In this document: positions 16,129 through 24,819 of the stretch, one piece after another
Layout of the letters: each line of letters opens with the position of its first letter
Numbering within the stretch: position 1 is the first letter of the stretch
Source: Oscillospiraceae bacterium
Lineage (GTDB): Bacteria; Bacillota; Clostridia; Oscillospirales; Oscillospiraceae
Assembly (NCBI GenBank): GCA_021771265.1
Contig: JAETPK010000004.1
Location: 1 to 58,822, forward strand
DNA length: 58,822 bases
Direction of reading: 5' to 3'
Program-made: the position numbers and the translations under genes
The notes under the pieces: model-generated
What the model was told of the DNA's origin: nothing
Databases searched by the model: none
What the model saw: only the letters and a program-made list of their open reading frames with translations

Positions 16129-17277
16129 TTACAGGCCGAAGAGCTCCGCCAGCTTGTCTTCCTTCAGCTCCGAGCCGATGACGCACAGGCGGCCGGTATA
16201 GTCGGGCTTGCCGGAACGGATGTCATGCTCCTCGGGCACATAGTCGAATTCCACCCAGGCGCCGTCGCCGCCGCTGACGATGCCCTTGGCCCGGAGGATC
16301 TTGCCGTAGTCGCCGGTGTCCAGCGCTGTGAGGATGTGCTGGATCTCCGCCTGGGAGAAGGCCTTGGGTGTCTCTTTGCCCCAGGAGGTGAACACCTCGT
16401 CGGCGTGATGGTGATGATGGTGGCAGGAGCAGTTGGGATCGTCGCACTCGTGGTCATGGTGATGGTGCTCCTCGCCGTCGTGATGGTGATGATGCGCATG
16501 CTCGTCCTCATCGTCATCGTGGTCATGATGGTGGTGATGTTCCTCCTCGTCATGGTCGTGATGATGGTGCTCGTGGTCGTGTGCATCATGGGCATCATGG
16601 TCGTGGTGGTGATGGGCGTGCTCCGCCTCCTCGGCTTCATGCTCCGCCCGCATTTTGGCCAGCAGCTCGTCGGCCAGGGACACCTTCTCCATGGCGGAGA
16701 GGATGACGGCGCCGGCCAGCTGGTCCCAGGGAGTGGTGAGGATGGCGGCGTCGGGGTTCTTCTCCCACAGCATGGCCGCGGCGGCCTCCAGCTTTTCCTG
16801 GCTCAGCTTCTGGGTCCGGGACAGGATGATGGCGCCGGCGGATTCGATCTGGTTGTTGTAGAACTCGCCGAAGTTCTTCATGTAGACCTTTACCTTGGTG
16901 GCATCCGCCACGGTGACAAAGCTGTTGAGCTTCATATCGGGGATGTCCGCCACGGTGTTCTGCACAGCCACGATCACGTCGCTGAGCTTGCCCACGCCGG
17001 AGGGCTCAATGAGGATGCGGTCAGGGTGGAACTGGGCCTGCACGTCCTTCAGGGCCTTGCCGAAGTCGCCCACCAGGGAGCAGCAGATGCAGCCGGAGGA
17101 CATCTCGGAGATCTGGACGCCGGAGTCCTTCAAAAAGCCGCCGTCGATGCTGATCTCGCCGAATTCGTTTTCAATGAGCACCAGCTTTTCGCCCTGAAAG
17201 GCCTCCGCCAACAGCTTTTTGATGAGCGTGGTCTTGCCGGCGCCCAGGAAGCCGGAGACGATGTCAATTTTCGTCAT
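16129..17277 (-). CDS. COG0523 metallochaperone GTPase with extreme His-rich loop
   Basis: A 382-residue G3E GTPase. Walker A is GFLGAGKTT (residues 9-17), the invariant zinc motif GCICC supplies Cys63, Cys65 and Cys66, and ENEFGEISID is the G2/Mg region. Between the GTPase and the CobW C-terminal domain (about 300-382) lies a run of about 75 residues made almost wholly of His, Asp and Glu (about 216-292), plus CDDPNCSC. Such loops bind Zn, Ni or Co. Family members hand metal to client enzymes under limitation. It is the promoter-proximal gene of a two-gene operon. Confidence 0.92.
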   Translation of the reverse strand: MTKIDIVSGFLGAGKTTLIKKLLAEAFQGEKLVLIENEFGEISIDGGFLKDSGVQISEMSSGCICCSLVGDFGKALKDVQAQFHPDRILIEPSGVGKLSDVIVAVQNTVADIPDMKLNSFVTVADATKVKVYMKNFGEFYNNQIESAGAIILSRTQKLSQEKLEAAAAMLWEKNPDAAILTTPWDQLAGAVILSAMEKVSLADELLAKMRAEHEAEEAEHAHHHHDHDAHDAHDHEHHHHDHDEEEHHHHHDHDDDEDEHAHHHHHDGEEHHHHDHECDDPNCSCHHHHHHADEVFTSWGKETPKAFSQAEIQHILTALDTGDYGKILRAKGIVSGGDGAWVEFDYVPEEHDIRSGKPDYTGRLCVIGSELKEDKLAELFGL

Positions 17278-17315
17278 AGAATCAAGTCCTTTGCAAAAAA
17301 ATTTTCAACGCCTTT

Positions 17316-17343
17316 ATCTTACCATTAAAATAAGAAAATGCAA
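17316..17343 (-). promoter_or_regulatory. Promoter of the G3E GTPase operon
   Basis: Minus strand: TTGCAT (17343-17338), 16-base spacer, TAAGAT (17321-17316), 38 bases before the ATG. A short CTTA/TAAG dyad overlaps the spacer and could be an operator, but is too small to assign. Confidence 0.6.
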
Positions 17344-17375
17344 CTCCGTCACAGAAAATTTACAGGCTTTCTCCA

Positions 17376-18719
17376 TCATTTCCGGTGAAATTCCGGTTGG
17401 AACGCCTGCATTTCCCGGGCAGCGGCACTGGAGAGCAGCACCAGACAGACCAGGTTCGGCAGGGCCATGAGGCAGTTGAGCAGGTCCGAGAGGCCGAAAG
17501 CGGCCTCCACATCCAAAAAGGCCCCGGCCCAGGCCACGGCGGCAAACAGGCAGCGGTACAGGGGCACGGCCCGGCGTCCCGCCAGATAGACCAGGGCGAT
17601 CTCCCCCTGGTAGGCCCAGCCCAGCATGGAGGAAAAGGCAAACAGCACGATGGCAGCCGCCAGAAATATCCGCCCGGCGCTGCCCAGTACCGTTTCAAAG
17701 GCCAGAATGGTCAGGGCGGCGCCCTCCGCCGGAAGGCCCGTGGCGCTGTCCACAGCGCTCAAAGCGCCGGAGCAGCAGATGGCAAGGCCCGTGACGGTGC
17801 AGACCACAATGGTGTCAAAAAAGACGCCGGTCATGTGGATGCAGCCCTGAAGGGCGGGGGAGCCGCCGGCGGAGGCGGCGGTGATGGCGGCGGAGCCCAT
17901 GCCCGCCTCGTTGGAGAAGATGCCCCGTGCCACGCCCCAGCGCAAAGCGGTGCCGGCGGCGCCTCCGGCCACGGCGGCGGGAGAGAGGGCCTGGGAGAAC
18001 ATTTCCCCCAGGGCGGCGGGGACGCTCTGCCAGTGGAACGCGATGACGGCCAGCCCTGCCAGCAGATAGCCGCCCGCCATGACCGGCACCAGCACGGACG
18101 CCGTCCCGGCGATGCGGCGGATGCCGCCCTGAATGATGACGAGGGTCAGCGCCGCCGTCACAAAGCCCACCAGTGCCGGCGGCAGGGCGCATGCCTGGCG
18201 AAGGGCGGCGGCGATGGAGTTGGACTGGGTCACATCGCCGATGCCCAAGGAGGCCAGCACCGCGAAAAACGCGAAAGCGGCGGCCAGGCCCCGCCCCAGG
18301 AGCCGGGGGCGGATGCCCCGGGCCATGGTGTACATGGGACCGCCGGAGACCTCGCCGGGGCGGCGGAACTTGACCGCCAGGGCGCATTCGGCAAATTTGG
18401 CGGAAAGGCCGAACAGGGCCGCAATCTCCATCCACACCAGGGCGCCGGGACCGCCGGCGGTGATGGCGGTGGCTACGCCCACGATGTTGCCGGTGCCGAT
18501 GGTGGCCGCCAGGGCGGTCATGAGGGTGGAGAGAGGGGAGACCCGGCCGCCGCCGGCGGAGCGGGCTTCCCGTCGGGTGAGGAGCTTCAAGGCGGGGAAC
18601 AGGTTCCGCCAGGGGAGAAACCCCATGCGCAGGGTCAAAAATACGCCGGTGCCCAGCAGGGCCGGCAGCGTCACGGCGCGGACGGCCCGGGCCATGGAGA
18701 GGGAGCAGGATGCCAGCAT
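17376..18719 (-). CDS. Alanine/glycine:cation symporter (AGCS family)
   Basis: A 447-residue sodium-coupled amino-acid symporter with about ten membrane helices. Family signatures visible are LMTALAATIGTGNIVGVATAI (N-terminal sodium site), GGPGALVWMEIAALFGLSAKFAECALAVKFR, GGPMYTMARG and the FSNEAGMGSAAI loop. Typical substrates are alanine and glycine. GGAGG-type AAAGGAGG precedes the ATG at 18719. It appears monocistronic, followed upstream by the spoVT terminator. Confidence 0.92.
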   Translation of the reverse strand: MLASCSLSMARAVRAVTLPALLGTGVFLTLRMGFLPWRNLFPALKLLTRREARSAGGGRVSPLSTLMTALAATIGTGNIVGVATAITAGGPGALVWMEIAALFGLSAKFAECALAVKFRRPGEVSGGPMYTMARGIRPRLLGRGLAAAFAFFAVLASLGIGDVTQSNSIAAALRQACALPPALVGFVTAALTLVIIQGGIRRIAGTASVLVPVMAGGYLLAGLAVIAFHWQSVPAALGEMFSQALSPAAVAGGAAGTALRWGVARGIFSNEAGMGSAAITAASAGGSPALQGCIHMTGVFFDTIVVCTVTGLAICCSGALSAVDSATGLPAEGAALTILAFETVLGSAGRIFLAAAIVLFAFSSMLGWAYQGEIALVYLAGRRAVPLYRCLFAAVAWAGAFLDVEAAFGLSDLLNCLMALPNLVCLVLLSSAAAREMQAFQPEFHRK

Positions 18720-18779
18720 AAGACCGCCTCCTTTTTCAGATCCCTAAAGCATACGGCGGCGGGGTTGTCCCTATACGGA

Positions 18780-18812
18780 AAAACACGGACGCCTGGGCGT
18801 CCGTGCGTTTCT
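18780..18812 (-). terminator. Intrinsic terminator after spoVT
   Basis: AAACACGGACGCC / GGCGTCCGTGCGTTT stem immediately downstream (minus strand) of the spoVT stop. Confidence 0.85.
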
Positions 18813-19351
18813 CAGCTTTCCATGTGCCGCCCCAAAAAGGCGGCGATGGTCTGGGCCAGCTTGAATTCCGTTTCGCCGGTGACGGTGTCCCCGTCGCCCA
18901 CGAACAGTACCAGCCCCAAAAGGTCGCCCTCCGCCAGGATGGGCGCGGCCACGCAGGCCCGAAGCTTGTCGGAGTCCTCCGACACAGGAACGGCGGGACT
19001 CTCTCCGACAGATTGGTAGATCTTCCGGGCCTCCATGATCCGCTCCAGCTCCGGGGAGATGCGCTTGCCCATCAGTTCCCGGCGGGCCCCGCCGGCCACG
19101 GCGATGACAGTGTCTCGGTCCGTGACGGCGCAGATGGCGCCGGTGGAGCGGCTCATGGTCTCACACAGGTCCGTCGAAAAGTCCTCCAGTCCTCCCAACA
19201 AAGAGTATTTTTTGAAGATGACCTCTCCGTCCCGGCTGGTGTAGATCTCCAGCGGGTCTCCCTCCCGGATGCGCATGGTGCGGCGGATCTCCTTGGGAAT
19301 GACCACGCGGCCCAGATCATCGATCCTTCTGACGATTCCAGTTGCCTTCAT
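18812..19351 (-). CDS. spoVT: Stage V sporulation protein T
   Basis: A 179-residue AbrB/SpoVT regulator. The N-terminal swapped-hairpin DNA-binding domain reads MKATGIVRRIDDLGRVVIPK...RTMRIREGDPLEIYTSRDGEVIFKKYS, nearly identical to the B. subtilis protein; the remainder (about 60-179) is a GAF-like sensor domain. ATG 19351 has AGGAAAGG about 13 bases upstream; the upstream in-frame Met is discarded. In Bacillus it acts late in the forespore. A sigma-G-like promoter precedes it, supporting sporulation competence of the host. Confidence 0.95.
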   Translation of the reverse strand: MKATGIVRRIDDLGRVVIPKEIRRTMRIREGDPLEIYTSRDGEVIFKKYSLLGGLEDFSTDLCETMSRSTGAICAVTDRDTVIAVAGGARRELMGKRISPELERIMEARKIYQSVGESPAVPVSEDSDKLRACVAAPILAEGDLLGLVLFVGDGDTVTGETEFKLAQTIAAFLGRHMES

Positions 19352-19430
19352 TATACATTCAAACCTTTCCTGCTGTTTTTGCAATACGTTTCAGCCCGGC
19401 TGCGGCGCCCGGGCGAGCGGAAACTAAAGG

Positions 19431-19459
19431 TAGTATTTACCCCCAGAAATCTGTTATGC
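19431..19459 (-). promoter_or_regulatory. Sigma-G-like promoter of spoVT
   Basis: Minus strand: GCATA (19459-19455), 17-base spacer, AATACTA (19437-19431), matching the forespore consensus GnATR / CATnnTA with one mismatch. No TTGACA/TATAAT pair is nearby. Confidence 0.55.
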
Positions 19460-19492
19460 TGGAAAAATCGGGGAGAAAACGGCGCACAACAG

Positions 19493-19527
19493 AAAAGCGC
19501 CGGCTGGCAGCCGGCGCTTTTTTGAAA
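19493..19527 (-). terminator. Intrinsic terminator after the DAACS symporter
   Basis: AAAAGCGCCGGCTG / CAGCCGGCGCTTTTTT stem downstream (minus strand) of the stop at 19537. Confidence 0.9.
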
Positions 19528-19536
19528 AATTTGAAG

Positions 19537-20754
19537 TTACTTTTTCTTGCTCTCCCACTTGGTGACGCACAGGGAGCAGGCGATGTCGCCGGTGACGTTC
19601 AGGCAGGTACGGCCCATGTCAAACAGGCGGTCCACGCCGTAGATGATCATGATGAGGTTCACATCGATGCCCATGGCGGTCAGTACCATGGCCAGCATGA
19701 TCATGCCGGCGCCGGAGACACCCGCGGTGCCGATGGAAGCCAGGGTGGCGGTGACCACAACGGTGACCATCTGACCGATGGTCAGGTGCATACCGGCACA
19801 GGTGGCCAGGAACACGGTGGCCACGCACTGGTAGATGGCGGTGCCGTCCATGTTGATGGTGGAGCCCAGGGGCAGCACGAAAGCGGCCACATCGTCGTCG
19901 GCGCCCAGCTCATGGGCGCACTCCTTGGAGACGGGCAGGGTGGCGGCGGAGGAGGTGGAGGTGAAGGCGAACATCATGGCGGCGAAGGCGCCCTTGAAGA
20001 ACGTCACAGGGTTGATGCCGGCGAAAGCCTTGGCGGAGAAGGAGTACACCAGCACGGCGTGAAGGATATAGGCGATATAGGCGCACAGCAGCACCAGCGC
20101 CAGATGCCCCAGGATATCGGCGCCCTGGGTGGCCACCACCCAGGCCATCATGGTGAACACGCCGATGGGGCTGAGACTGATGATGAAGGTCATAAGCTTG
20201 TTGATGACCTCATTGAAAGAGGAGACGATGTCCCGGCACAGTTGTCCCTTCTCGCCGGCGGCCATGATGGCGCCGCCGAAGAACAGGGCGATGACGATGA
20301 CCTGGAGCATATTGGCCTTGGTGAAGGCCTCCCACATGTTGGAGGGGAAGATGCCTACCAGGGTGTCCATGAAGTTGGCGGAGGTGGCCTTATCCCAGGT
20401 GGCACCTTCCTCCAGGGTCAAGGTGGGGAACAGGCCGGCGTTGTTGAACAGGTTGGCCATCACCAGGCCGATGACGCAGGCGATGGCGGTGGTGCACAGG
20501 AAGAACGCCACGGTCTTCCAACCCACGGCGCCCACCTTCTTCATGTCGTTCATGGAGAGGATGCCGTCGATCATGGACAGCAGGACCACGGGGACCACGA
20601 TGAATTTCAGCAGGTTGACGAAGATGGTGCCGAAGGGCTTGAGATAATTGGTGGTGAAATCAGCGGTGCCGGTCGTGTAGCACACCAGGCCGACCACGAT
20701 GCCGAGGATCAGCGCGATCAGGATCTGAACGGGCAGACTGAGTTTTTTCTTCAT
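19537..20754 (-). CDS. Dicarboxylate/amino-acid:cation symporter (DAACS family)
   Basis: A 405-residue secondary transporter of the GltP/DctA/SstT family, with the elevator fold. Signatures are LSPIGVF, the serine-rich hairpin FAFTSTSSAATLPVS, the NMDGTAIY motif, and the DRLFDMGRTCLNVTGD substrate-binding helix 8. Substrates are acidic or neutral amino acids or C4-dicarboxylates; the Arg/Asp in the last motif favours dicarboxylic substrates but is not decisive. It has its own promoter and terminator. Confidence 0.93.
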   Translation of the reverse strand: MKKKLSLPVQILIALILGIVVGLVCYTTGTADFTTNYLKPFGTIFVNLLKFIVVPVVLLSMIDGILSMNDMKKVGAVGWKTVAFFLCTTAIACVIGLVMANLFNNAGLFPTLTLEEGATWDKATSANFMDTLVGIFPSNMWEAFTKANMLQVIVIALFFGGAIMAAGEKGQLCRDIVSSFNEVINKLMTFIISLSPIGVFTMMAWVVATQGADILGHLALVLLCAYIAYILHAVLVYSFSAKAFAGINPVTFFKGAFAAMMFAFTSTSSAATLPVSKECAHELGADDDVAAFVLPLGSTINMDGTAIYQCVATVFLATCAGMHLTIGQMVTVVVTATLASIGTAGVSGAGMIMLAMVLTAMGIDVNLIMIIYGVDRLFDMGRTCLNVTGDIACSLCVTKWESKKK

Positions 20755-20841
20755 AGGCTCACCTCATAATAATAAGTTTGCGGCGGGATGGGCCCGCCGC
20801 GCTTCGGCGATAAGCACGAAGCTTCCCCTCAAATTGTAAGC

Positions 20842-20870
20842 ATTATAGCAAAATATCAAGAACGTGTAAA
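20842..20870 (-). promoter_or_regulatory. Promoter of the DAACS symporter
   Basis: Minus strand: TTTACA (20870-20865), 17-base spacer, TATAAT (20847-20842), an excellent sigma-A match, with an 87-base leader. Confidence 0.75.
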
Positions 20871-20917
20871 GAAGCATGACCAGAATCTGTAAAAAATGTA
20901 AATAAAACGAGACAAAA

Positions 20918-20956
20918 AGGTGCCCGGTCAGGCAAAATGCCAAACCGGGCGTGAAA
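20918..20956 (-). terminator. Intrinsic terminator after the racemase gene
   Basis: GCCCGGT / ACCGGGC stem with an inner GGC/GCC pair and flanking A/T runs, just past the stop at 20965 on the minus strand. Confidence 0.75.
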
Positions 20957-20964
20957 AATTTGCG

Positions 20965-21672
20965 TTATTCGCCTTTGACCTGGAAGCCGCACCAGCGGAT
21001 GGCAGCTTTTGCCAGCTCCTCCGTGGGGTCCAGCGTGGGTACGGACAGCCCCAGTGCCGCCGCGGCCAGCGGCAGCTCCGTGCAGCCCAGGATGAAATAA
21101 TCGGCGCCCCGGCGGGACAGGGAGTCCACCACGGTCTCCAGGTCGGCCCGATAGGCCTCCGGAGCGGCGTCGGCCTTCACACCGTCGTAAATGACCCGCA
21201 TAAGGGCATCCTGCTCCGCCGCGTCGGGGATCAGGCAGGGGACCTCCTCCGCTTCCAGGGCCCGCTGGTACAGGCCGGAGGACAGGGTGCCCCGGGTGGC
21301 CAGCACGGCGGCGGTCCCGCCGGGATAGCGGCCCCGGGCGGCCTTGGCGGCGGCTTCCAGCATGCTGAGGAAGGGAACGTCCGTCAGCGCCTGGAGCCGG
21401 GGCAGAAAGTAATGGGCGGTGTTGCAGGGCATGATGATGCAGTCGGCGCCGCAGCGCTCCAGCTTCCGCAGGGAGTCCCGCATGGCGGGCAGGGGATCGG
21501 GGCCGCCGTTCAAAATGGCCGCCGTCCGGTCGGGAATGGAGGAATTGCTGTCGATGTAGACGCGGATGTGGTCGCCGTCACAGCCAGCGCGGGTCAGGGT
21601 CACGATCTTGCGGAACAGGTCCGCTGTGGCCAGCGGGCCCATGCCGCCCAAAATGCCAATGGATTTTTTCAT
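20965..21672 (-). CDS. Aspartate/glutamate racemase-family protein
   Basis: A 235-residue cofactor-independent racemase fold. The two catalytic cysteines are in MPCNTAH (first half) and LGCTELPL (second half); the N-terminus KSIGILGGMGPLATADLFRKI is characteristic of YgeA/RacD-type aspartate racemases. ATG 21672 has GAGGTG upstream. It lies 10 bases after the TauE/SafE gene on the same strand, implying one transcript. Substrate specificity (Asp, Glu or a related acid) cannot be read. Confidence 0.9.
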   Translation of the reverse strand: MKKSIGILGGMGPLATADLFRKIVTLTRAGCDGDHIRVYIDSNSSIPDRTAAILNGGPDPLPAMRDSLRKLERCGADCIIMPCNTAHYFLPRLQALTDVPFLSMLEAAAKAARGRYPGGTAAVLATRGTLSSGLYQRALEAEEVPCLIPDAAEQDALMRVIYDGVKADAAPEAYRADLETVVDSLSRRGADYFILGCTELPLAAAALGLSVPTLDPTEELAKAAIRWCGFQVKGE

Positions 21673-21682
21673 CAGGCACACC

Positions 21683-22504
21683 TCAACTCCAGAATTCCGG
21701 GAACAGCAGCTCACTGCCCACTTTCACTGTCAGCAGGATCAAAACCAGGATGACGGTGGGGCGGACGATCTTGCTGCCGCTTTTGATGGCCAGACCGGCG
21801 CCCAGGTAGTGGCCCGCGATGGAGGCCGCGGCGGAGATGAGGCCCACGCCCACATATACATATCCGGCGGTGAGGGCGGTGAAGAGGCTCCCTAGGTTGG
21901 AGGAGAGGTTGATGACCTTCACGCCGCCGGCGGCGTGGCGGGTGTCCAGCCTGGCCAGACGGATGAAGATGATCATGAGGAACGTGCCGGTGCCGGGACC
22001 GTAATAGCCGTCGTAGCCGCCCACCAGGAAGGAGGCAGCCCAGACGATGGCCGCCTGGGCCCGGGGGTCCATCTCGCCAGGCTCGTCGGGCCAGCTGCGG
22101 TTGCGCAGCGTCACTGCCGCCACCACCGGCAGCACCGCCAGCAGCAGGTATTTCAGCACCCGTTCCGGCGTGTGGAGCTGGAGCCAGGTGCCGCACATGG
22201 AGCCGCCCAGAGCCAGGGCAATGGCGGGGGCGAACAGGCTCCAACGGACATAGCCCTGCCGAATAAACCGGGCGGTGGAGAATACGGTGCCGATGCCGGA
22301 GGAGAGCTTGTTGGTGCCCAGCGCGTAATAGGCGGGCAGATCGCCGAAGGCGATGAGGTAGGTGGGGACGGAGATGATGCCGCCGCCTCCGGCGATGGCA
22401 TCCATAAAGGACGCCAGAAACACACCCACGCAGATGAGCAGTACCACCCACAGGGCAATGCCGTCCACCGTTACACCGGTGAGCAGGGAAAGGATCGCAT
22501 CCAT
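21683..22504 (-). CDS. TauE/SafE-family anion exporter
   Basis: A 273-residue membrane protein with about eight helices and the TauE signatures GVFLASFMDAIAGGGGIISVPT and GTNKLSSGIGT in the first half, repeated as SFLVGGYDGYYGPGTGTF in the second. Family members export sulfite, sulfoacetate or other organic anions. AGGAGG lies 8 bases upstream of the ATG at 22504; an upstream in-frame Met at 22528 has no such site. It is the first gene of an operon with the racemase-like gene. Confidence 0.9.
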   Translation of the reverse strand: MDAILSLLTGVTVDGIALWVVLLICVGVFLASFMDAIAGGGGIISVPTYLIAFGDLPAYYALGTNKLSSGIGTVFSTARFIRQGYVRWSLFAPAIALALGGSMCGTWLQLHTPERVLKYLLLAVLPVVAAVTLRNRSWPDEPGEMDPRAQAAIVWAASFLVGGYDGYYGPGTGTFLMIIFIRLARLDTRHAAGGVKVINLSSNLGSLFTALTAGYVYVGVGLISAAASIAGHYLGAGLAIKSGSKIVRPTVILVLILLTVKVGSELLFPEFWS

Positions 22505-22548
22505 GGCCTGGACCTCCTGAAAAATCACTCTTTTGCAAAATCCGACTT

Positions 22549-22577
22549 ATTATACCAGCGCAAAGGGGTAAAATCAA
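22549..22577 (-). promoter_or_regulatory. Promoter of the TauE/racemase operon
   Basis: Minus strand: TTGATT (22577-22572), 17-base spacer, TATAAT (22554-22549). Confidence 0.75.
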
Positions 22578-22771
22578 CAGCGGGGCGCCGGCCGGGACCG
22601 CCGCCCGGAAAAAGGAGGCGGAAAAAATTCCCAAAATGTAGGTAAAAAGCGGGAAAAGTCCCCGTGTGATCCTGTCTTTTTTGACAAAGGTATCCAAAAA
22701 TAACTGTGAAAACAGAGAATAAAATGGTAAAACAAGCCAAAAACGAGGCTCCTTTTTCGACGGAGGCATCC
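22578..22771. other. Divergent intergenic spacer with no gene seen
   Basis: Between the divergent TauE and glgB promoters. It is AT-rich with several A/T runs and no good coding frame or large stem. It could hold operators for either operon, but none is identifiable. Confidence 0.5.
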
Positions 22772-22800
22772 TTGACGGTGTTTCACCAAAGAAGTATAAT
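22772..22800 (+). promoter_or_regulatory. Promoter of the glg operon
   Basis: TTGACG (22772-22777), 17-base spacer, TATAAT (22795-22800). About 90-base leader before the glgB ATG. Confidence 0.8.
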
Positions 22801-22896
22801 ATACACGATATATAGTGGCAGGTCATTTGTGTAAAGCAACAAAGGAAAAGCGCGAACCGGCGCCGGGAACGGCGTCCGGTGAGAGGAGTAAACAAC

Positions 22897-24819
22897 ATGA
22901 CAAACAAGGAACAAGCGGCTCAATACCACGCAGGCAAGCTGACAGACGGCTGGCTTTGGTTTGGCGCCCACCCAACGGAGAAACGGGGAAAAGAAGGCTG
23001 GACCTTCCGGGTCTGGGCTCCCCACGCGAAAAGCGTCTCCGTGGTGGGCGATTTCAACAGCTGGGATAAAGCGGCCGACCTCTTGACCCGCAAGGGCGAG
23101 GTGTGGGAGGGCTTCATCCCCGGCCTGCAGGAGTTCACCGCTTACAAATACGCGGTCACCGGCCCCGACGGGGAGACCCGCCTGAAGGCTGACCCTTACG
23201 GATTCCATACGGAGACCCGCCCCGCCACCGCCAGCAAGCTGTATGACATCACCGGCTTCCGCTGGAGCGACAAGGCCTTTCGGGAGCGGCAGGGCAAGCA
23301 TCCGGTCTATTCCTCCCCCCTGAATATTTATGAGGTACATCTGGGCTCCTGGAAAAAGCGGGACAACGGCGACTTCATTGATTACAAGGACCTGGCCAGG
23401 GAGCTGGCCGCCTATGTCAAGGACATGGGCTATACCGCTATCGAGCTGCTGCCGGTGACGGAGCATCCGCTGGATGATTCCTGGGGCTATCAGTGCACGG
23501 GGTATTTCGCGCCCACCTCCCGCTTTGGCCAGCCCAAGGACTTCATGTGGTTCGTGAACCATATGCATAAAAACGGCATCTCCGTCATCCTGGACTGGGT
23601 GCCCGCCCACTTCTGCAAGGATATCCAGGGCCTGTATGAGTTTGACGGCACCTGCTGCTACGAGTACAGCGACCCCAACAAGTGGGAGCACGGCGGCTGG
23701 GGCACCCGGGTCTTTGACTACGGCCGGCCGGAGGTGCAGAGCTTTCTGCTCTCCTCCGCGCGCTTCTGGCTGGAGGAGTACCATGTGGACGGCCTGCGGG
23801 TGGACGCTGTGGCCTCCATGCTGTATCTGGACTACGGACGCCAGGGCGGCGCCTGGACCCCCAATAAATACGGCGGACATGAAAATCTGGAGGCCATCGA
23901 ATTTTTGCGCCAGCTGAACGCCATGGCCTTCTCCGTCAACCCCAATGTGCTGATGATCGCGGAGGAATCCACCGCCTGGCCCATGGTGAGCCGTCCGGCG
24001 GAGATCGGCGGCCTGGGCTTCAATCTGAAGTGGAACATGGGCTGGATGAACGACATGTGCCACTACCTGAAAATGGACCCCTGGTTCCGCCAGGACCATC
24101 ACAAGGATATCACCTTCTCCATGATGTATGCCTTCTCCGAAAACTTCGTGCTGCCCATCTCCCATGACGAGGTGGTCCACATGAAGGGCAGCGTGGTGGG
24201 GAAGATGCCCGGCGACTATTCCAACCAGCTGCGCTGCGTGAAGGGCTTTTACGCGTACCTGCTGGCCCATCCCGGCAAGAAACTGCTGTTCATGGGCGCG
24301 GAGCTGGGCCAGTGGCACGAGTGGAACTCCGACCAGCAGCTGGACTGGTACCTGCTGGAGCGAGAGGAGAATCAGAAGATCCACCGGTTCTTCAAGGACA
24401 TCAACGCCTTTTACAAAAAGGAGCCGGCCCTGTGGGAGATCGACTTCGACTGGTCGGGCTTTGAGTGGCTGGTGTCGGATGACAACCACAACAACGTGGT
24501 GGTGTTCCTACGGAAGGACAAAAAGGGCCGCGACCTTCTGTGCGCGGTGAACTTCTCCCCCAATACCTATGAAAACTACCGGATGGGTGTCCCGGCCCAC
24601 CGGAAGTACGTTCCCGTGTTCAATACCGACGATGCCGCTTACGGCGGCGCCGGCTTCGGCGACGCCGGGCCGGTGCCGGTGGAGGCCGTTCCCTCCCATG
24701 GAAGGGACTATTCCGCCGCCATCCGTATTCCGGCCTTCGGCGCGGTGTTTCTGCGGGGCGAAGGCACATATCCAAAGCCCAGGAAGAAAAAACAGGCAAA
24801 GGAGCTGGAGAAAAAATGA
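22897..24819 (+). CDS. glgB: 1,4-alpha-glucan branching enzyme
   Basis: A 640-residue GH13 branching enzyme that makes the alpha-1,6 branch points of glycogen. An N-terminal CBM48 domain (about 25-120; [20 protein letters not shown]) precedes the catalytic barrel with [17 protein letters not shown] (nucleophile Asp near 303), MIAEEST (acid/base Glu near 356) and ISHDEVVH (Asp near 422). A C-terminal beta domain follows. ATG 22897 has GAGAGGAG 8 bases upstream. It is the first gene of the operon, and its stop overlaps glgC (ATGA). Confidence 0.96.
   Translation: MTNKEQAAQYHAGKLTDGWLWFGAHPTEKRGKEGWTFRVWAPHAKSVSVVGDFNSWDKAADLLTRKGEVWEGFIPGLQEFTAYKYAVTGPDGETRLKADPYGFHTETRPATASKLYDITGFRWSDKAFRERQGKHPVYSSPLNIYEVHLGSWKKRDNGDFIDYKDLARELAAYVKDMGYTAIELLPVTEHPLDDSWGYQCTGYFAPTSRFGQPKDFMWFVNHMHKNGISVILDWVPAHFCKDIQGLYEFDGTCCYEYSDPNKWEHGGWGTRVFDYGRPEVQSFLLSSARFWLEEYHVDGLRVDAVASMLYLDYGRQGGAWTPNKYGGHENLEAIEFLRQLNAMAFSVNPNVLMIAEESTAWPMVSRPAEIGGLGFNLKWNMGWMNDMCHYLKMDPWFRQDHHKDITFSMMYAFSENFVLPISHDEVVHMKGSVVGKMPGDYSNQLRCVKGFYAYLLAHPGKKLLFMGAELGQWHEWNSDQQLDWYLLEREENQKIHRFFKDINAFYKKEPALWEIDFDWSGFEWLVSDDNHNNVVVFLRKDKKGRDLLCAVNFSPNTYENYRMGVPAHRKYVPVFNTDDAAYGGAGFGDAGPVPVEAVPSHGRDYSAAIRIPAFGAVFLRGEGTYPKPRKKKQAKELEKK

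Noticed and set aside
16430-16625. Tandem repeat region of short CAT/CAC-like units, possible CRISPR or microsatellite
   Set aside because: It is the coding sequence of the His-rich loop in the G3E GTPase; unit spacing is irregular and in frame.
19342-20769. Gly/His-rich plus-strand frame opposite the DAACS symporter
   Set aside because: Low-complexity antisense of a clear transporter gene.
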